From IMG/VR virus record IMGVR_UViG_3300042887_001901, positions 1 through 62,168 of that record: a stretch of 62,168 nt of DNA; one strand, given 5' to 3'. Under the pieces are notes generated by a model, which did not search any database, had not been told where the DNA came from, and saw nothing but the letters and a program-made list of their open reading frames with translations. Within the stretch, counting starts at the first letter, position 1, and each line of letters begins with the position of its first letter. Source of the DNA: a virus. Made by a program: the position numbers and the translations under genes. Positions 41,976 through 50,067 of the stretch are shown here, in pieces.

Positions 41976-42581
41976 ATGGCAGAACAACCAAGTGGTTTTA
42001 AAGACCTATTAAATAAAATGATGAGCCGTAGATGGTATATTACGGCAATGGTATTGGGTGGGTTTATGTTTATCATAGGAGGTATGTTTGCCGCTATTGC
42101 TGCTAAAACAGAAATAGCTGGTGAATGGAAAGAATTAATATTATTATTATTAGGTGCTTTTATTGGTAGCTACGGTAAAATTATTGATTACTGGTTCTCT
42201 GATACAGATAAAGATAAAATGTTAGTTCAGAAAATGGATGAGGAAGATGGTATAGCATTAGGTAGTGTTAATGATATTAAAGAAAGTAACAAACCATTCA
42301 CTCCATTAATTCCAGATGCATTCGTTCAAGGTGCTCAAGCAGCTAGAGAATTAGCAGCTGTTGAAAATAAGCAAAAGTTCGAATTGAAAAAAGATCAACA
42401 AGAACATGATCAAGCTTTAGAAGCAGACGCTCAAGAGCATGATCAAGAAATGGAAAAATTAGAATTCGAACACCACGCTCATAGACAATGTCAACATGTT
42501 TGGGGTGATTCAGATAACGATGGTGAATTAGAGTGTCAAAATTGCGGTCTATTAAAAGACTTCTACGATGACTCTCATTAA
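41976..42581 (+). CDS. two-TM protein with coiled coil and zinc finger
   Basis: 201 aa: two membrane segments (YITAMVLGGFMFIIGGMFAA and LILLLLGAFIGSYGKIIDYW), a long charged coiled coil rich in Gln, Glu, His (about 120-168), and a C-terminal zinc ribbon CQHVWGDSDNDGELECQNCG. The first half is holin-like; the zinc finger on a holin-like protein is unusual. Could be an anchor with a cytoplasmic nucleic-acid- or protein-binding end. Confidence 0.5.
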   Translation: MAEQPSGFKDLLNKMMSRRWYITAMVLGGFMFIIGGMFAAIAAKTEIAGEWKELILLLLGAFIGSYGKIIDYWFSDTDKDKMLVQKMDEEDGIALGSVNDIKESNKPFTPLIPDAFVQGAQAARELAAVENKQKFELKKDQQEHDQALEADAQEHDQEMEKLEFEHHAHRQCQHVWGDSDNDGELECQNCGLLKDFYDDSH

Positions 42582-42602
42582 TAAAAATTAAAAATTAAAA
42601 GT

Positions 42603-42842
42603 ATGACTTTCAAACAATGGGTGATCGACCTTTTCAAAGATGAAAGAGGAGCAATCTCAGTTAAACCAGTTATTGCCTTCGTAGGTGCAATGTTTTTATG
42701 TGTTACAATGATTTTAAACTCATTCTCACATGCAGACTTTGCTCCCTCACCTGAATTAGTAAATGCAGTAATGATTATTACTGGTATTGGAATGGGTGCT
42801 GATACATTTGATAAGTTCTCTCATAAGAAAAAAGAAGATTAA
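42603..42842 (+). CDS. holin-like protein
   Basis: 79 aa with two membrane segments (VKPVIAFVGAMFLCVTMIL and LVNAVMIITGIGMGADTFDKF), charged N-terminus (FKDERGAIS) and Lys-rich end (KKKED). Size and topology fit a phage holin. No endolysin is nearby in the window. Confidence 0.55.
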   Translation: MTFKQWVIDLFKDERGAISVKPVIAFVGAMFLCVTMILNSFSHADFAPSPELVNAVMIITGIGMGADTFDKFSHKKKED

Positions 42843-42846
42843 TCAC

Positions 42847-42866
42847 AGGGGTCTAAAACGACCCCT
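42847..42866 (+). terminator. hairpin, probable terminator
   Basis: AGGGGTC/GACCCCT 7-bp stem, 6-base loop; the U-tract is short (TTTAAT), so efficiency is uncertain. Confidence 0.6.
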
Positions 42867-42880
42867 TTAATATACAGTTT

Positions 42881-43048
42881 ATGAAACAAAAATTATTCGA
42901 AGGGTTTGTAAAGTTAGCATTTGCATGGACAGTATTTGCTTTATCATTTCAAGTTACAATGTTAACTTTAAGTGTAACAAATCCTAAATTAGCAACAAAA
43001 ATCGGTAACGAATTAACTTGGGCTATTGACGGTCGATTTAATAAGTAA
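42881..43048 (+). CDS. small membrane protein, 55 aa
   Basis: ATG 42881 to TAA 43046-43048. MKQKLFEGFVKLAFAWTVFALS gives one membrane helix, then a short polar end (PKLATKIGNELTWAIDGRF). Located between the hairpin and another membrane protein. Function unknown. Confidence 0.5.
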   Translation: MKQKLFEGFVKLAFAWTVFALSFQVTMLTLSVTNPKLATKIGNELTWAIDGRFNK

Positions 43049-43052
43049 AATT

Positions 43053-43466
43053 ATGATAACAACAGCATTAGTAATATTAATGATAGCTTACCTAGTATCT
43101 TGGGTAATATATCAAAAACATCAGTTTCTAGAAAGAGATTTATATGCAACTGACCCTCAAACAGCATATGAAATCCATAATAAAAAGTGGCATTTCTGGA
43201 AAGGTGTAAACCAAGGTTGTGTGTATGGTATAGTATTTTTAGGGTTCGGATTTAAAATGATGGTGATATTTGCAGTATTATTTTGGGCTGGGTTTGATTT
43301 ATTCTGTAATAAAATTGTATTAAACAGACCTTGGTTATCTGTAGGTAAAACAGCTGATACAGATCTATTTATTAGAAAAGTAGCAGATGTAATTCATATC
43401 AAACCAGAGTATACTTCTTTATTAATCAAAGCAGTAATTTTATTAGCTGCAATTATATTATTATAG
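43053..43466 (+). CDS. membrane protein, about three TM segments
   Basis: 137 aa from ATG 43053; an in-frame ATG at 43026 would overlap the previous gene. Hydrophobic segments TTALVILMIAYLVSWVI, VYGIVFLGFGFKMMVIFAVLFWAGF and the C-terminal LLIKAVILLAAIILL. Function unknown. Confidence 0.5.
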   Translation: MITTALVILMIAYLVSWVIYQKHQFLERDLYATDPQTAYEIHNKKWHFWKGVNQGCVYGIVFLGFGFKMMVIFAVLFWAGFDLFCNKIVLNRPWLSVGKTADTDLFIRKVADVIHIKPEYTSLLIKAVILLAAIILL

Positions 43467-43469
43467 TGT

Positions 43470-44186
43470 ATGAAAAATTTATTAGTATTATTAGGGTTAT
43501 TCTTAACTATAAGTGCAACTGCCCAAACTGTAGGAAGCACTAAAACAGAACAATATAAAGCATCGTTTGAAACTGCTATTGACATTAGTCAATTTATGGA
43601 TTATGAAGGTAAACAAATACCAATTCAAATCCTTAAAGCAGGTATTAGTGATGAGATATATGAAATGTATCCTGAATTAAAAGAAAAACGTGTTGGGTTA
43701 GGTGTTGCTAACATTACAATGGAATACCTAGAAAACTTAAACCGATTCAAATTTACAGAAGATAAAACTGAAATTAAGAATCGTATGGTTAAACAATTCC
43801 AAGCATCAGCAGCAGGTATTTCTGAAAATAAATTAGATGGTAGAGGTAAAATCAACTTAGCTGAATACTTCGTTACAGTTGAATGTTATGATTATTCAGT
43901 ATCTGAAGACGAAACTATCAACTTAAAAGACGGTATTAAAGATAATTTAGTAACTCGTTTAGGTTTACAAGTTAGATTTACTAACGCTGAAACAGGGGTT
44001 GTATTTGGAGCATCTGGTTTAGGTGAAGCCACTACAAAACGTGAATTAACTTTACTATCAGACGCAACTATAGATCCAATTAAATTTAACCAATCAACAA
44101 TCAGTATCTGTACTAAAAAAGCACTTGATATTGCTTGTGCTCGTATTTTAAAGAGAATGGTTGATAAAAAAATATTCGATAAGTAA
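43470..44186 (+). CDS. secreted CsgG-like protein
   Basis: 238 aa with signal peptide (MKNLLVLLGLFLTISATAQ) but no lipobox Cys, unlike true CsgG. RVGLGVANITMEYLENLNRFKF, a LAEYFVTVECYDYSV strand and ETGVVFGASGLGEATTKRE follow the CsgG/curli-assembly core. CsgG forms an outer-membrane secretion pore; whether this one does is unknown. It ends in the same helix type as the 38646 protein. Confidence 0.6.
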   Translation: MKNLLVLLGLFLTISATAQTVGSTKTEQYKASFETAIDISQFMDYEGKQIPIQILKAGISDEIYEMYPELKEKRVGLGVANITMEYLENLNRFKFTEDKTEIKNRMVKQFQASAAGISENKLDGRGKINLAEYFVTVECYDYSVSEDETINLKDGIKDNLVTRLGLQVRFTNAETGVVFGASGLGEATTKRELTLLSDATIDPIKFNQSTISICTKKALDIACARILKRMVDKKIFDK

Positions 44187-44293
44187 TGGCAAATAAAAAA
44201 CCAAAACCTCGTTCAATGCGTAGCAGACGCTCTGGAGTTAAAAAAGCAGAATTAGTTAAGGCTAATCAAGTTATATTAAGTAAATTAAAATAA
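44186..44293 (+). CDS. very small basic protein, 35 aa
   Basis: ATG 44186 overlaps the previous TAA by one base; MANKKPKPRSMRSRRSG... ends at TAA 44291-44293. Strongly basic with Arg/Lys; may bind nucleic acid or be a fragment. Retained because both junctions are tight. Confidence 0.4.
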   Translation: MANKKPKPRSMRSRRSGVKKAELVKANQVILSKLK

Positions 44294-44294
44294 C

Positions 44295-44576
44295 ATGAGA
44301 TTATTATTATTAATATTATTTCTTGCTCTAGCAGGATGTACTTCACTACAATACGTGTATGTAGATCCTAAAGATTCAGTAGTTAAAAAACAAAGAATAA
44401 TATACGATTATCAGTATACACCTTTATTTTATAATACAATTCCATATTATAATCCAATTATAATTCAAAGATGGGGTGTGCCTAGATACCAACCACAACG
44501 TTGGATACCTCAAAGACCAACTCATCGCTTTGTTCCACAAAGACAATTACCTCCTCGTCCATCTAGAAAAAGATAA
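44295..44576 (+). CDS. lipoprotein with Arg/Pro/Gln-rich tail
   Basis: 93 aa. Lipobox LALAGC with Cys15, then Tyr- and Pro-rich sequence (YDYQYTPLFYNTIPYYNPI) and a basic RPTHRFVPQRQLPPRPSRK end. Probably outer-membrane anchored. Stop overlaps the next ATG. Confidence 0.55.
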   Translation: MRLLLLILFLALAGCTSLQYVYVDPKDSVVKKQRIIYDYQYTPLFYNTIPYYNPIIIQRWGVPRYQPQRWIPQRPTHRFVPQRQLPPRPSRKR

Positions 44577-45385
44577 TGAAATACTTATTAATCATATTAT
44601 TCCTATTACCTACATTAGTATTCTCTCAAGATTCAAAGAATAGAGAGATGCAAATGCAAGTAAATAACTTACAACCACCTCCACCACCACCTCCTGGACC
44701 AAGGGGTTCATTAGTTAAAACAAATGCATTCTTAACATCATCTGACTTTGTATTCTTACAAAAACCAACTTATGTAGGTGGATGGTTACAAGCAATATCA
44801 TTAGGTGGAGGCAGATCATCAGCAAATGGCGTTTACTCATATGGTGGAAATGGGTTTGCAACAACAGATGGTTCTCAGTTAGGTATTTCTGGATTTATAT
44901 CTAAAGGCAACAATAATTTATTTCTATCTTATGTTGAGTTAGCTAAAAGTAGAACAACAACAGCTACATATGTAAAAATGTATAAAGGTAAATGGAATAA
45001 AGGATTCGGTATTAATTTATCTTCGTCATTTACGCAAGTTGCAAATTCCGATTCATTACCCCCAATGCATATAGTAGCACCTTCGATGATGTTGTTCATT
45101 AATAGAACATTCACTGCAGGTAAATTTACAATAACACCTGACTTATTACTTAGTTATTCAAATCCTTATTTTGATGCAGGTAAAAATTCAGTGACATTTT
45201 TAGGAGCTGAAAGATGGATCGGATTTCAATATGATCCAACATTCAATGCTTTAGTTGGTACTTCATTTGGATATAAATTATCTAAAAGATTTATATTATT
45301 AGTTGCTTATAGAGGTAATATAAATACTAATCCAAAATTTGGGTTAATGAATAATATCTCAATAGGTAACAAATTTAATTTATAA
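44576..45385 (+). CDS. outer-membrane beta-barrel-like secreted protein
   Basis: 269 aa. Signal peptide (MKYLLIILFLLPTLVFSQ), proline run (QPPPPPPPGPRG), then alternating strands typical of a small OM barrel. The last part (LVGTSFGYKLSKRFILLVAYRGN) resembles the end of the 45386 protein. It may be a porin-like or adhesin base. Confidence 0.55.
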   Translation: MKYLLIILFLLPTLVFSQDSKNREMQMQVNNLQPPPPPPPGPRGSLVKTNAFLTSSDFVFLQKPTYVGGWLQAISLGGGRSSANGVYSYGGNGFATTDGSQLGISGFISKGNNNLFLSYVELAKSRTTTATYVKMYKGKWNKGFGINLSSSFTQVANSDSLPPMHIVAPSMMLFINRTFTAGKFTITPDLLLSYSNPYFDAGKNSVTFLGAERWIGFQYDPTFNALVGTSFGYKLSKRFILLVAYRGNINTNPKFGLMNNISIGNKFNL

Positions 45386-46759
45386 TTGAAAAAGTGGCTA
45401 ACAAGTCTATTAATATTAGTTTCGTTCATATTCGCCAATAAGGCGAATGGTCAATTTATTACTCAAACCTACATTGATCCCTGTGACTCTAAAGTTTACA
45501 CAGTATTAGTTCCTATAGCATCAAACCAACCTGGTGTAGTCGTACTTATTAGAAACAAATCAAGAACATTTACATATGCTGATTTTGCTTCGGGTACAGT
45601 AACTAAATGGATCAGTGAAATATTTGCAACTCCATGTCCTACAAACACAGCAGTACAACAAACAATAACGGCGAATGTAGCTCAAGCCGCCTCAGCAGCA
45701 GCATCATCTGCAGCAAGCGCAGCTTCATCCGCAGCCTCTTCAGCTGCAAGTTCAGCAGCTTCATCAGCGTCATCATCAGCAAGCTCAAGTGCATCAAGCG
45801 CCGCATCATCCTCAGCTTCCACCACCTCAACTTCCAGTGGTTCAACATCTCAATCTTCAACCTCATCGGGCTCATCGTCATCCTCCCAATCGTCATCGTC
45901 TTCTGGGGAATCATCTTCATCAGGTTCAAGTTCGGAGAGTTCAGGATCAAGCAGCGAAACAAAAAGCGAGAGCAGTTCCGAGAGCAAGTCAGAAAGCAAA
46001 TCGGAGTCGAAAGAAGAATCTAAATCTGAGTCTAAAGAGGAAAAAAAAGAAGATAAAAAAGAGGAAAAGAAAGATGATAAGAAAAAAGATGAAAAGAAAC
46101 AATTACGATTAAATCCAATATTAGTTAACTCAGACTTAACTACAGCTCAAAACCCAACAGGTGGTTTTACACCTATAGTATCATTAGGTATGTCTTCAGC
46201 ATCAGCAGCAGGCGATGCGAGTTGGGGTTTATCAAGTATGATTTACGCTGATTTGAAATCATTTGCATTATCCGGTAACACTAGTAATATGGTGATGGAT
46301 AAGAAAGGTGGATTAAAAGCAATTAAAGCATATTCATATACATTCGCTTGGATGAATGGTATTCCAATGACATTTGGTGGTTATACTTACGTTATGCCTC
46401 ATCCTAAATACGGTGTAATGGGTTATAACTTATCAATTATTAATATTAAACTTAAAGGTGCAGATAGCTACTCATATCAGTTCGCATCGTCGACTACAGG
46501 CTTCTGGACTAAACCTTATCCGTTGCATAACAAATCAACGGTATCCCCAGGGGTCTTCATTATGGGTTCCCCGTATTCATACAATACGGAAACCGGAGGC
46601 TCCTGGAACTATAACATAGCTGGGTTAGTAGGTGTTGGTTATTCATTACAATTGTCAAAGCGATTCGCATTTGCCATTGATTGGAAAATTAACGCATCAA
46701 CGGTACCCAATTCACCAATATTAAATTTCTTCATGATTGGAGCAAGAACTATGTTCTAA
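45386..46759 (+). CDS. secreted Ser/Ala-rich stalk with barrel-like C-terminus
   Basis: 457 aa from TTG 45386 directly after the previous stop. Signal peptide (MKKWLTSLLILVSFIFA), a Cys-containing N-domain to about 95, then about 70 residues of Ala/Ser repeats, a Ser/Gly/Glu run, a Lys/Glu run, and a beta-rich domain ending GARTMF with the terminal Phe of OM barrels. LVGVGYSLQLSKRFAFAIDW parallels the 44576 protein. Looks like a surface stalk anchored in the outer membrane. The GC-rich repeat is prone to length variation. Confidence 0.6.
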   Translation: MKKWLTSLLILVSFIFANKANGQFITQTYIDPCDSKVYTVLVPIASNQPGVVVLIRNKSRTFTYADFASGTVTKWISEIFATPCPTNTAVQQTITANVAQAASAAASSAASAASSAASSAASSAASSASSSASSSASSAASSSASTTSTSSGSTSQSSTSSGSSSSSQSSSSSGESSSSGSSSESSGSSSETKSESSSESKSESKSESKEESKSESKEEKKEDKKEEKKDDKKKDEKKQLRLNPILVNSDLTTAQNPTGGFTPIVSLGMSSASAAGDASWGLSSMIYADLKSFALSGNTSNMVMDKKGGLKAIKAYSYTFAWMNGIPMTFGGYTYVMPHPKYGVMGYNLSIINIKLKGADSYSYQFASSTTGFWTKPYPLHNKSTVSPGVFIMGSPYSYNTETGGSWNYNIAGLVGVGYSLQLSKRFAFAIDWKINASTVPNSPILNFFMIGARTMF

Positions 46760-46769
46760 GATTGGAGAT

Positions 46770-46802
46770 GGCAGAATTAGGTTGTATATTTAAGTATAAA
46801 TA
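46770..46802 (+). promoter_or_regulatory. two-block promoter
   Basis: GGCA 46770, TTGTATATTTAAG from 46782, TATAAATA 46795-46802; drives the lipoprotein at 46813. Confidence 0.7.
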
Positions 46803-46812
46803 AAAACATATT

Positions 46813-46971
46813 ATGAAAAAATTATTAGCAATCGTAGCAGTAGCTACATTGACAGCTTGTGGTGGTGCTTCTACTACAGCAACAACGGATTCAACTGCAG
46901 TAGCAGTAGATTCAACAGTAGTAGCGACAGATTCATCTGCAGCAGTAGTTGACTCAACTACAACTAAGTAA
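46813..46971 (+). CDS. small Thr/Ser/Val-rich lipoprotein, 52 aa
   Basis: MKKLLAIVAVATLTACGG with lipobox Cys16, then a repetitive TTDSTAVAVDSTVVATDS tail. ATG 46813 to TAA 46969-46971. Own promoter and own terminator, so expressed alone and probably strongly. May coat the outer membrane. Confidence 0.65.
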   Translation: MKKLLAIVAVATLTACGGASTTATTDSTAVAVDSTVVATDSSAAVVDSTTTK

Positions 46972-46979
46972 TAAGTTAA

Positions 46980-46999
46980 GGCCTATCTTCGGATAGGCC
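46980..46999 (+). terminator. UUCG-tetraloop hairpin terminator
   Basis: GGCCTATC/GATAGGCC 8-bp stem with TTCG loop, followed by AACTTTCT. Confidence 0.75.
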
Positions 47000-47023
47000 A
47001 ACTTTCTACTCTAAATTAACGTT

Positions 47024-47389
47024 ATGTGGAAAATTAAAGAATATACTAGAAAAATTAAAAACCTAATTAGATGGGCTCCAATTATATGGAAAGACCGTGA
47101 TTGGGATTATTATTTCATCTACGAAATATTAAAACACAAACTCATATTTACTGAGGAATTTATTCGTGAGAAAGGTGTTCATATGTTTAATACTGAAGAT
47201 GCTGATAGTATTTTAAAGGCAATTGATTTAATAAATAAAGCACAAACCGAATATCATCTTGATAAATACTTATCAGAAGCAACTGAGTGGACTACTGAAG
47301 GTATAGATAAAGCAGTAGAAGATCATGACAAAATAAAACAAGAATTATTCCAGCATTTGAATGATAACATTGAAAAATGGTGGGATTAA
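47024..47389 (+). CDS. conserved-style phage protein, 121 aa
   Basis: IRWAPIIWKDRDWDYYFIYEIL and a C-terminus LNDNIEKWWD are a combination I associate with uncharacterised proteins of many tailed phages. Mostly helical and acidic. Function unknown. Confidence 0.55.
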   Translation: MWKIKEYTRKIKNLIRWAPIIWKDRDWDYYFIYEILKHKLIFTEEFIREKGVHMFNTEDADSILKAIDLINKAQTEYHLDKYLSEATEWTTEGIDKAVEDHDKIKQELFQHLNDNIEKWWD

Positions 47390-47399
47390 AATTATAATT

Positions 47400-47648
47400 A
47401 TGAAAGAATACATTGCACCCCTATTACGATTTGGAGCGTTAATATTATTATTAACTACTATTTACGAACAAAATAACGCCATAAACGAATACAAAGCAAA
47501 AGCTAGTGTTAACATTGATAGTTTGCAAAATGAATTATTTATTAATCAATCTAATGTTGGTAGATATGAGACTGCATTAGGACTATTGAGTGAAGAGGAT
47601 AGTGTTGCTGCTAAAAAATTTGAAGATAAACTAAGCGAAACCGAGTAG
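47400..47648 (+). CDS. small single-pass membrane protein
   Basis: 82 aa from ATG 47400 (MKEYIAPLLRFGALILLLTTIYEQ); an in-frame ATG at 47361 would overlap the previous gene. One membrane helix then a charged helix. Topology recalls small lysis or assembly proteins. Confidence 0.5.
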   Translation: MKEYIAPLLRFGALILLLTTIYEQNNAINEYKAKASVNIDSLQNELFINQSNVGRYETALGLLSEEDSVAAKKFEDKLSETE

Positions 47649-47657
47649 TATATATTT

Positions 47658-48362
47658 ATGTGTATGAATACTCAACTTACTATAGTCATTCCATGTAAAA
47701 ATGAAGGTAGAGGTGTTATTGATACATTAAAATTAATACGTAAACAACAAGTAGACTGCCAAGTAATAATAGCTGATTCATCAGATGATGAAGGTACATT
47801 ATTATTACTTAAAAAGTACCAAGCAGCATCTCCAATGGTTACTCGAATAGTATCTGGAGGTTTACCATCAGTGGCTCGTAATATTGGAGCTAAGTATGTT
47901 AAAACACCATACGTGTTATTTTTAGATGCTGATATATATCTACAAGAACCTGGTATAATTAGTAAGTGTTTAGCTATGGCTGTAGGTGGAGATTACGATT
48001 TGATTACCTGTCGCTTTAAAACGTTGGATGGTAAATATGATTTTATTTTTCAAATATTTAACGCTGTACAATCAATTATTTCAAAATTCACACCATTCGC
48101 TATAGGTGGTTTCATGCTATTTAAAACAGAAACATTCAGATCATTAGGTGGATTTGATGAAGAAGTTAAAATAGCAGAAGATTATCGTTTAAGTAAACAG
48201 ATAAAACCCAACAAATTTAAAGTAGTTAACAAAGTAGCTTACACCACTAGTAGACGATTTGAAAATAAAGGTGTATGGTATATGGTTAAATTAATGGTTA
48301 ATAGTTGGTGGAACAGAAACAACCCAGAATGGTTTAAACACGACCACGATTACTGGAAATGA
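47658..48362 (+). CDS. GT2-family glycosyltransferase
   Basis: 234 aa: LTIVIPCKNEGRG, IIADSSDDEGT, VLFLDADIYL (D-A-D metal site), FKTETFRSLGGFDE and AEDYRLSKQI (the ED acid motif). Complete GT2 core. Separate from the main glycan run and paired with a LpxH-like phosphatase. Overlaps the next start by ATGA. Confidence 0.82.
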   Translation: MCMNTQLTIVIPCKNEGRGVIDTLKLIRKQQVDCQVIIADSSDDEGTLLLLKKYQAASPMVTRIVSGGLPSVARNIGAKYVKTPYVLFLDADIYLQEPGIISKCLAMAVGGDYDLITCRFKTLDGKYDFIFQIFNAVQSIISKFTPFAIGGFMLFKTETFRSLGGFDEEVKIAEDYRLSKQIKPNKFKVVNKVAYTTSRRFENKGVWYMVKLMVNSWWNRNNPEWFKHDHDYWK

Positions 48363-49102
48363 ATTACAAAGCAATCATCGCTTCAGACCTACATTTAGGT
48401 ACTAAAGACTCCCAAGCAAAAGAATTTATTGAGTTCCTAGAACAACACCCAACAGACCTCCTTATATTGAATGGAGATATAATTGATGGATGGGCACTTA
48501 ACAGAGGTGCTAAGTGGAAAAAAGGACATACTAAAGCAGTAGCGGCTCTACTTAAATTATCTAATAAAACTAAAATCATTTGGATTAGAGGTAATCACGA
48601 TGAATTCTTATCTGAATTTATAGGTAGCCACTTTGGCAACATTGAGATTAGAGAAAACTATGTTATTAATACTAGTAAATGGGTAGCAGATGATTTATAT
48701 GAGCAACAACGTTATTTCGTATTTCATGGTGATGTTATAGATGTATTCATTACTAAGTATAAATGGTTATCTAAAATAGGTTCTATTGGTTATGATTTCG
48801 CTTTATGGATGAATAGATGGTATAACAGATATAGAGCATGGCGTAAGTTACCTTACCAATCCATATCTCAAGATATTAAAGCAGGAGTTAAAGCAGCAAC
48901 TAATTACGTTAATGACTTTGAAACTACAGCTATTAAAATGGCTGCTCAAAATGGATGTCACGGTGTTATTTGTGGACACATCCATCAACCAGCTGATATA
49001 CGCATTAATGGAGCTCATTATCTAAATTCAGGAGATTGGATTGAAAATAGAACTGCAATCTTATTGGATTATCAAAGCAATCTTACTATATTTAAGTTGT
49101 AA
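48359..49102 (+). CDS. LpxH-like metallophosphoesterase
   Basis: 247 aa with all calcineurin-type metal motifs: SDLHLG, NGDIIDGW, RGNHDEF, FHGD and CGHIHQP. The SDLHLG and internal helical insert (WMNRWYNRYRAWRKLP) resemble UDP-2,3-diacylglucosamine hydrolases (LpxH). May act on nucleotide sugars or lipid A precursors. Confidence 0.8.
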   Translation: MNYKAIIASDLHLGTKDSQAKEFIEFLEQHPTDLLILNGDIIDGWALNRGAKWKKGHTKAVAALLKLSNKTKIIWIRGNHDEFLSEFIGSHFGNIEIRENYVINTSKWVADDLYEQQRYFVFHGDVIDVFITKYKWLSKIGSIGYDFALWMNRWYNRYRAWRKLPYQSISQDIKAGVKAATNYVNDFETTAIKMAAQNGCHGVICGHIHQPADIRINGAHYLNSGDWIENRTAILLDYQSNLTIFKL

Positions 49103-49115
49103 TTAAATTTAGGTT

Positions 49116-49886
49116 ATGAAATTAGTAGCAATAGGGGATATCCATGGTCACGATTCGTGGAAACAAGTCGTAGCACAAGAACAAGATGTAGACATGTTTG
49201 TGTTTGTAGGTGACTACTTTGATTCATTTACAGTTAAAGGTCTAGACCAAATTAACAATTTCCTAGATATTATTGAATTTAAAAAGCAATCTAAAGTGCC
49301 CGTTGTAATGTTAATTGGCAATCATGATTATCATTACTATCCAGGTATTGAGGATAGTGGTACATCAGGATATCAAACATTAATGGCTCCATCAATTCAA
49401 GCAGTTATAAATGACAATAAACACAATCTACAATTAGTTTATAAGTTAGGTGAGTTTGTATTTTCACATGCTGGATTAAGTAGTGAATGGTTAGATGATA
49501 CATTTGTAGAGTGGGATATAGAGGATTTAGACGATGCTGTTAATGATTTATTTACATATCAACCTAATAAAGTTGCTTATCGCTCATTCAAATATTATGA
49601 TTATGAAAATAACCAAGCGGTATTAGCTAGTGGTTATGGAAGGGAAACGTTTCAAGGTCCACTTTGGATTAGACCTGAGTCTTTAATGAAGGCCAATTAT
49701 GATACACTACGTAACCAAATTATTCAAGTTGTAGGACATACAACCAGAAAACAAATTGATATTGAAGGTAAATCTACAGGTGGCCGTTACTACTTCATAG
49801 ACACATTACCAAGAGAATATTTGATTGTCACTGATGGGGTCGTATCTTCAGGCAAATTAAATAATGAAAAAGCCCAAACAAAATAA
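49116..49886 (+). CDS. calcineurin-like phosphoesterase
   Basis: 256 aa: GDIHGHD, VGDYFDS, IGNHDYHY, FSHAGLS and VGHTTRK, a bacterial/phage PPP-type layout. T4-like phages often carry such a phosphatase. Substrate unknown. Confidence 0.82.
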   Translation: MKLVAIGDIHGHDSWKQVVAQEQDVDMFVFVGDYFDSFTVKGLDQINNFLDIIEFKKQSKVPVVMLIGNHDYHYYPGIEDSGTSGYQTLMAPSIQAVINDNKHNLQLVYKLGEFVFSHAGLSSEWLDDTFVEWDIEDLDDAVNDLFTYQPNKVAYRSFKYYDYENNQAVLASGYGRETFQGPLWIRPESLMKANYDTLRNQIIQVVGHTTRKQIDIEGKSTGGRYYFIDTLPREYLIVTDGVVSSGKLNNEKAQTK

Positions 49887-50064
49887 AACACCCGAATTCG
49901 TTATATTCAGTGAGGATGGATTCTTCACTGGATTAGCAAATGGGGGTCAACCACAATGGTCAATGGATATTAAAAACGGTAAACCGTTTAGGGATGAATG
50001 TAAGCTAGGAGCATTACAATACGTTGTAGGTGCTAAAGAATTATTAATTGAATATATAAATTAG
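49864..50064 (+). CDS. small protein, 66 aa
   Basis: Basic start (MKKPKQNKTPEF) then FSEDGFFTGLANGGQPQWSMD and GALQYVVGAKELLIEYI. Overlaps the phosphatase by 23 bases. Unknown. Confidence 0.5.
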   Translation: MKKPKQNKTPEFVIFSEDGFFTGLANGGQPQWSMDIKNGKPFRDECKLGALQYVVGAKELLIEYIN

Positions 50065-50067
50065 GTT

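Noticed and set aside
45634-46112. Alternative frames over the Ser/Ala-rich repeat of the 45386 gene, both strands
   Set aside because: Low-complexity GC-rich repeat gives open frames in several phases. Only the 45386 frame has a signal peptide and a barrel-like continuation.
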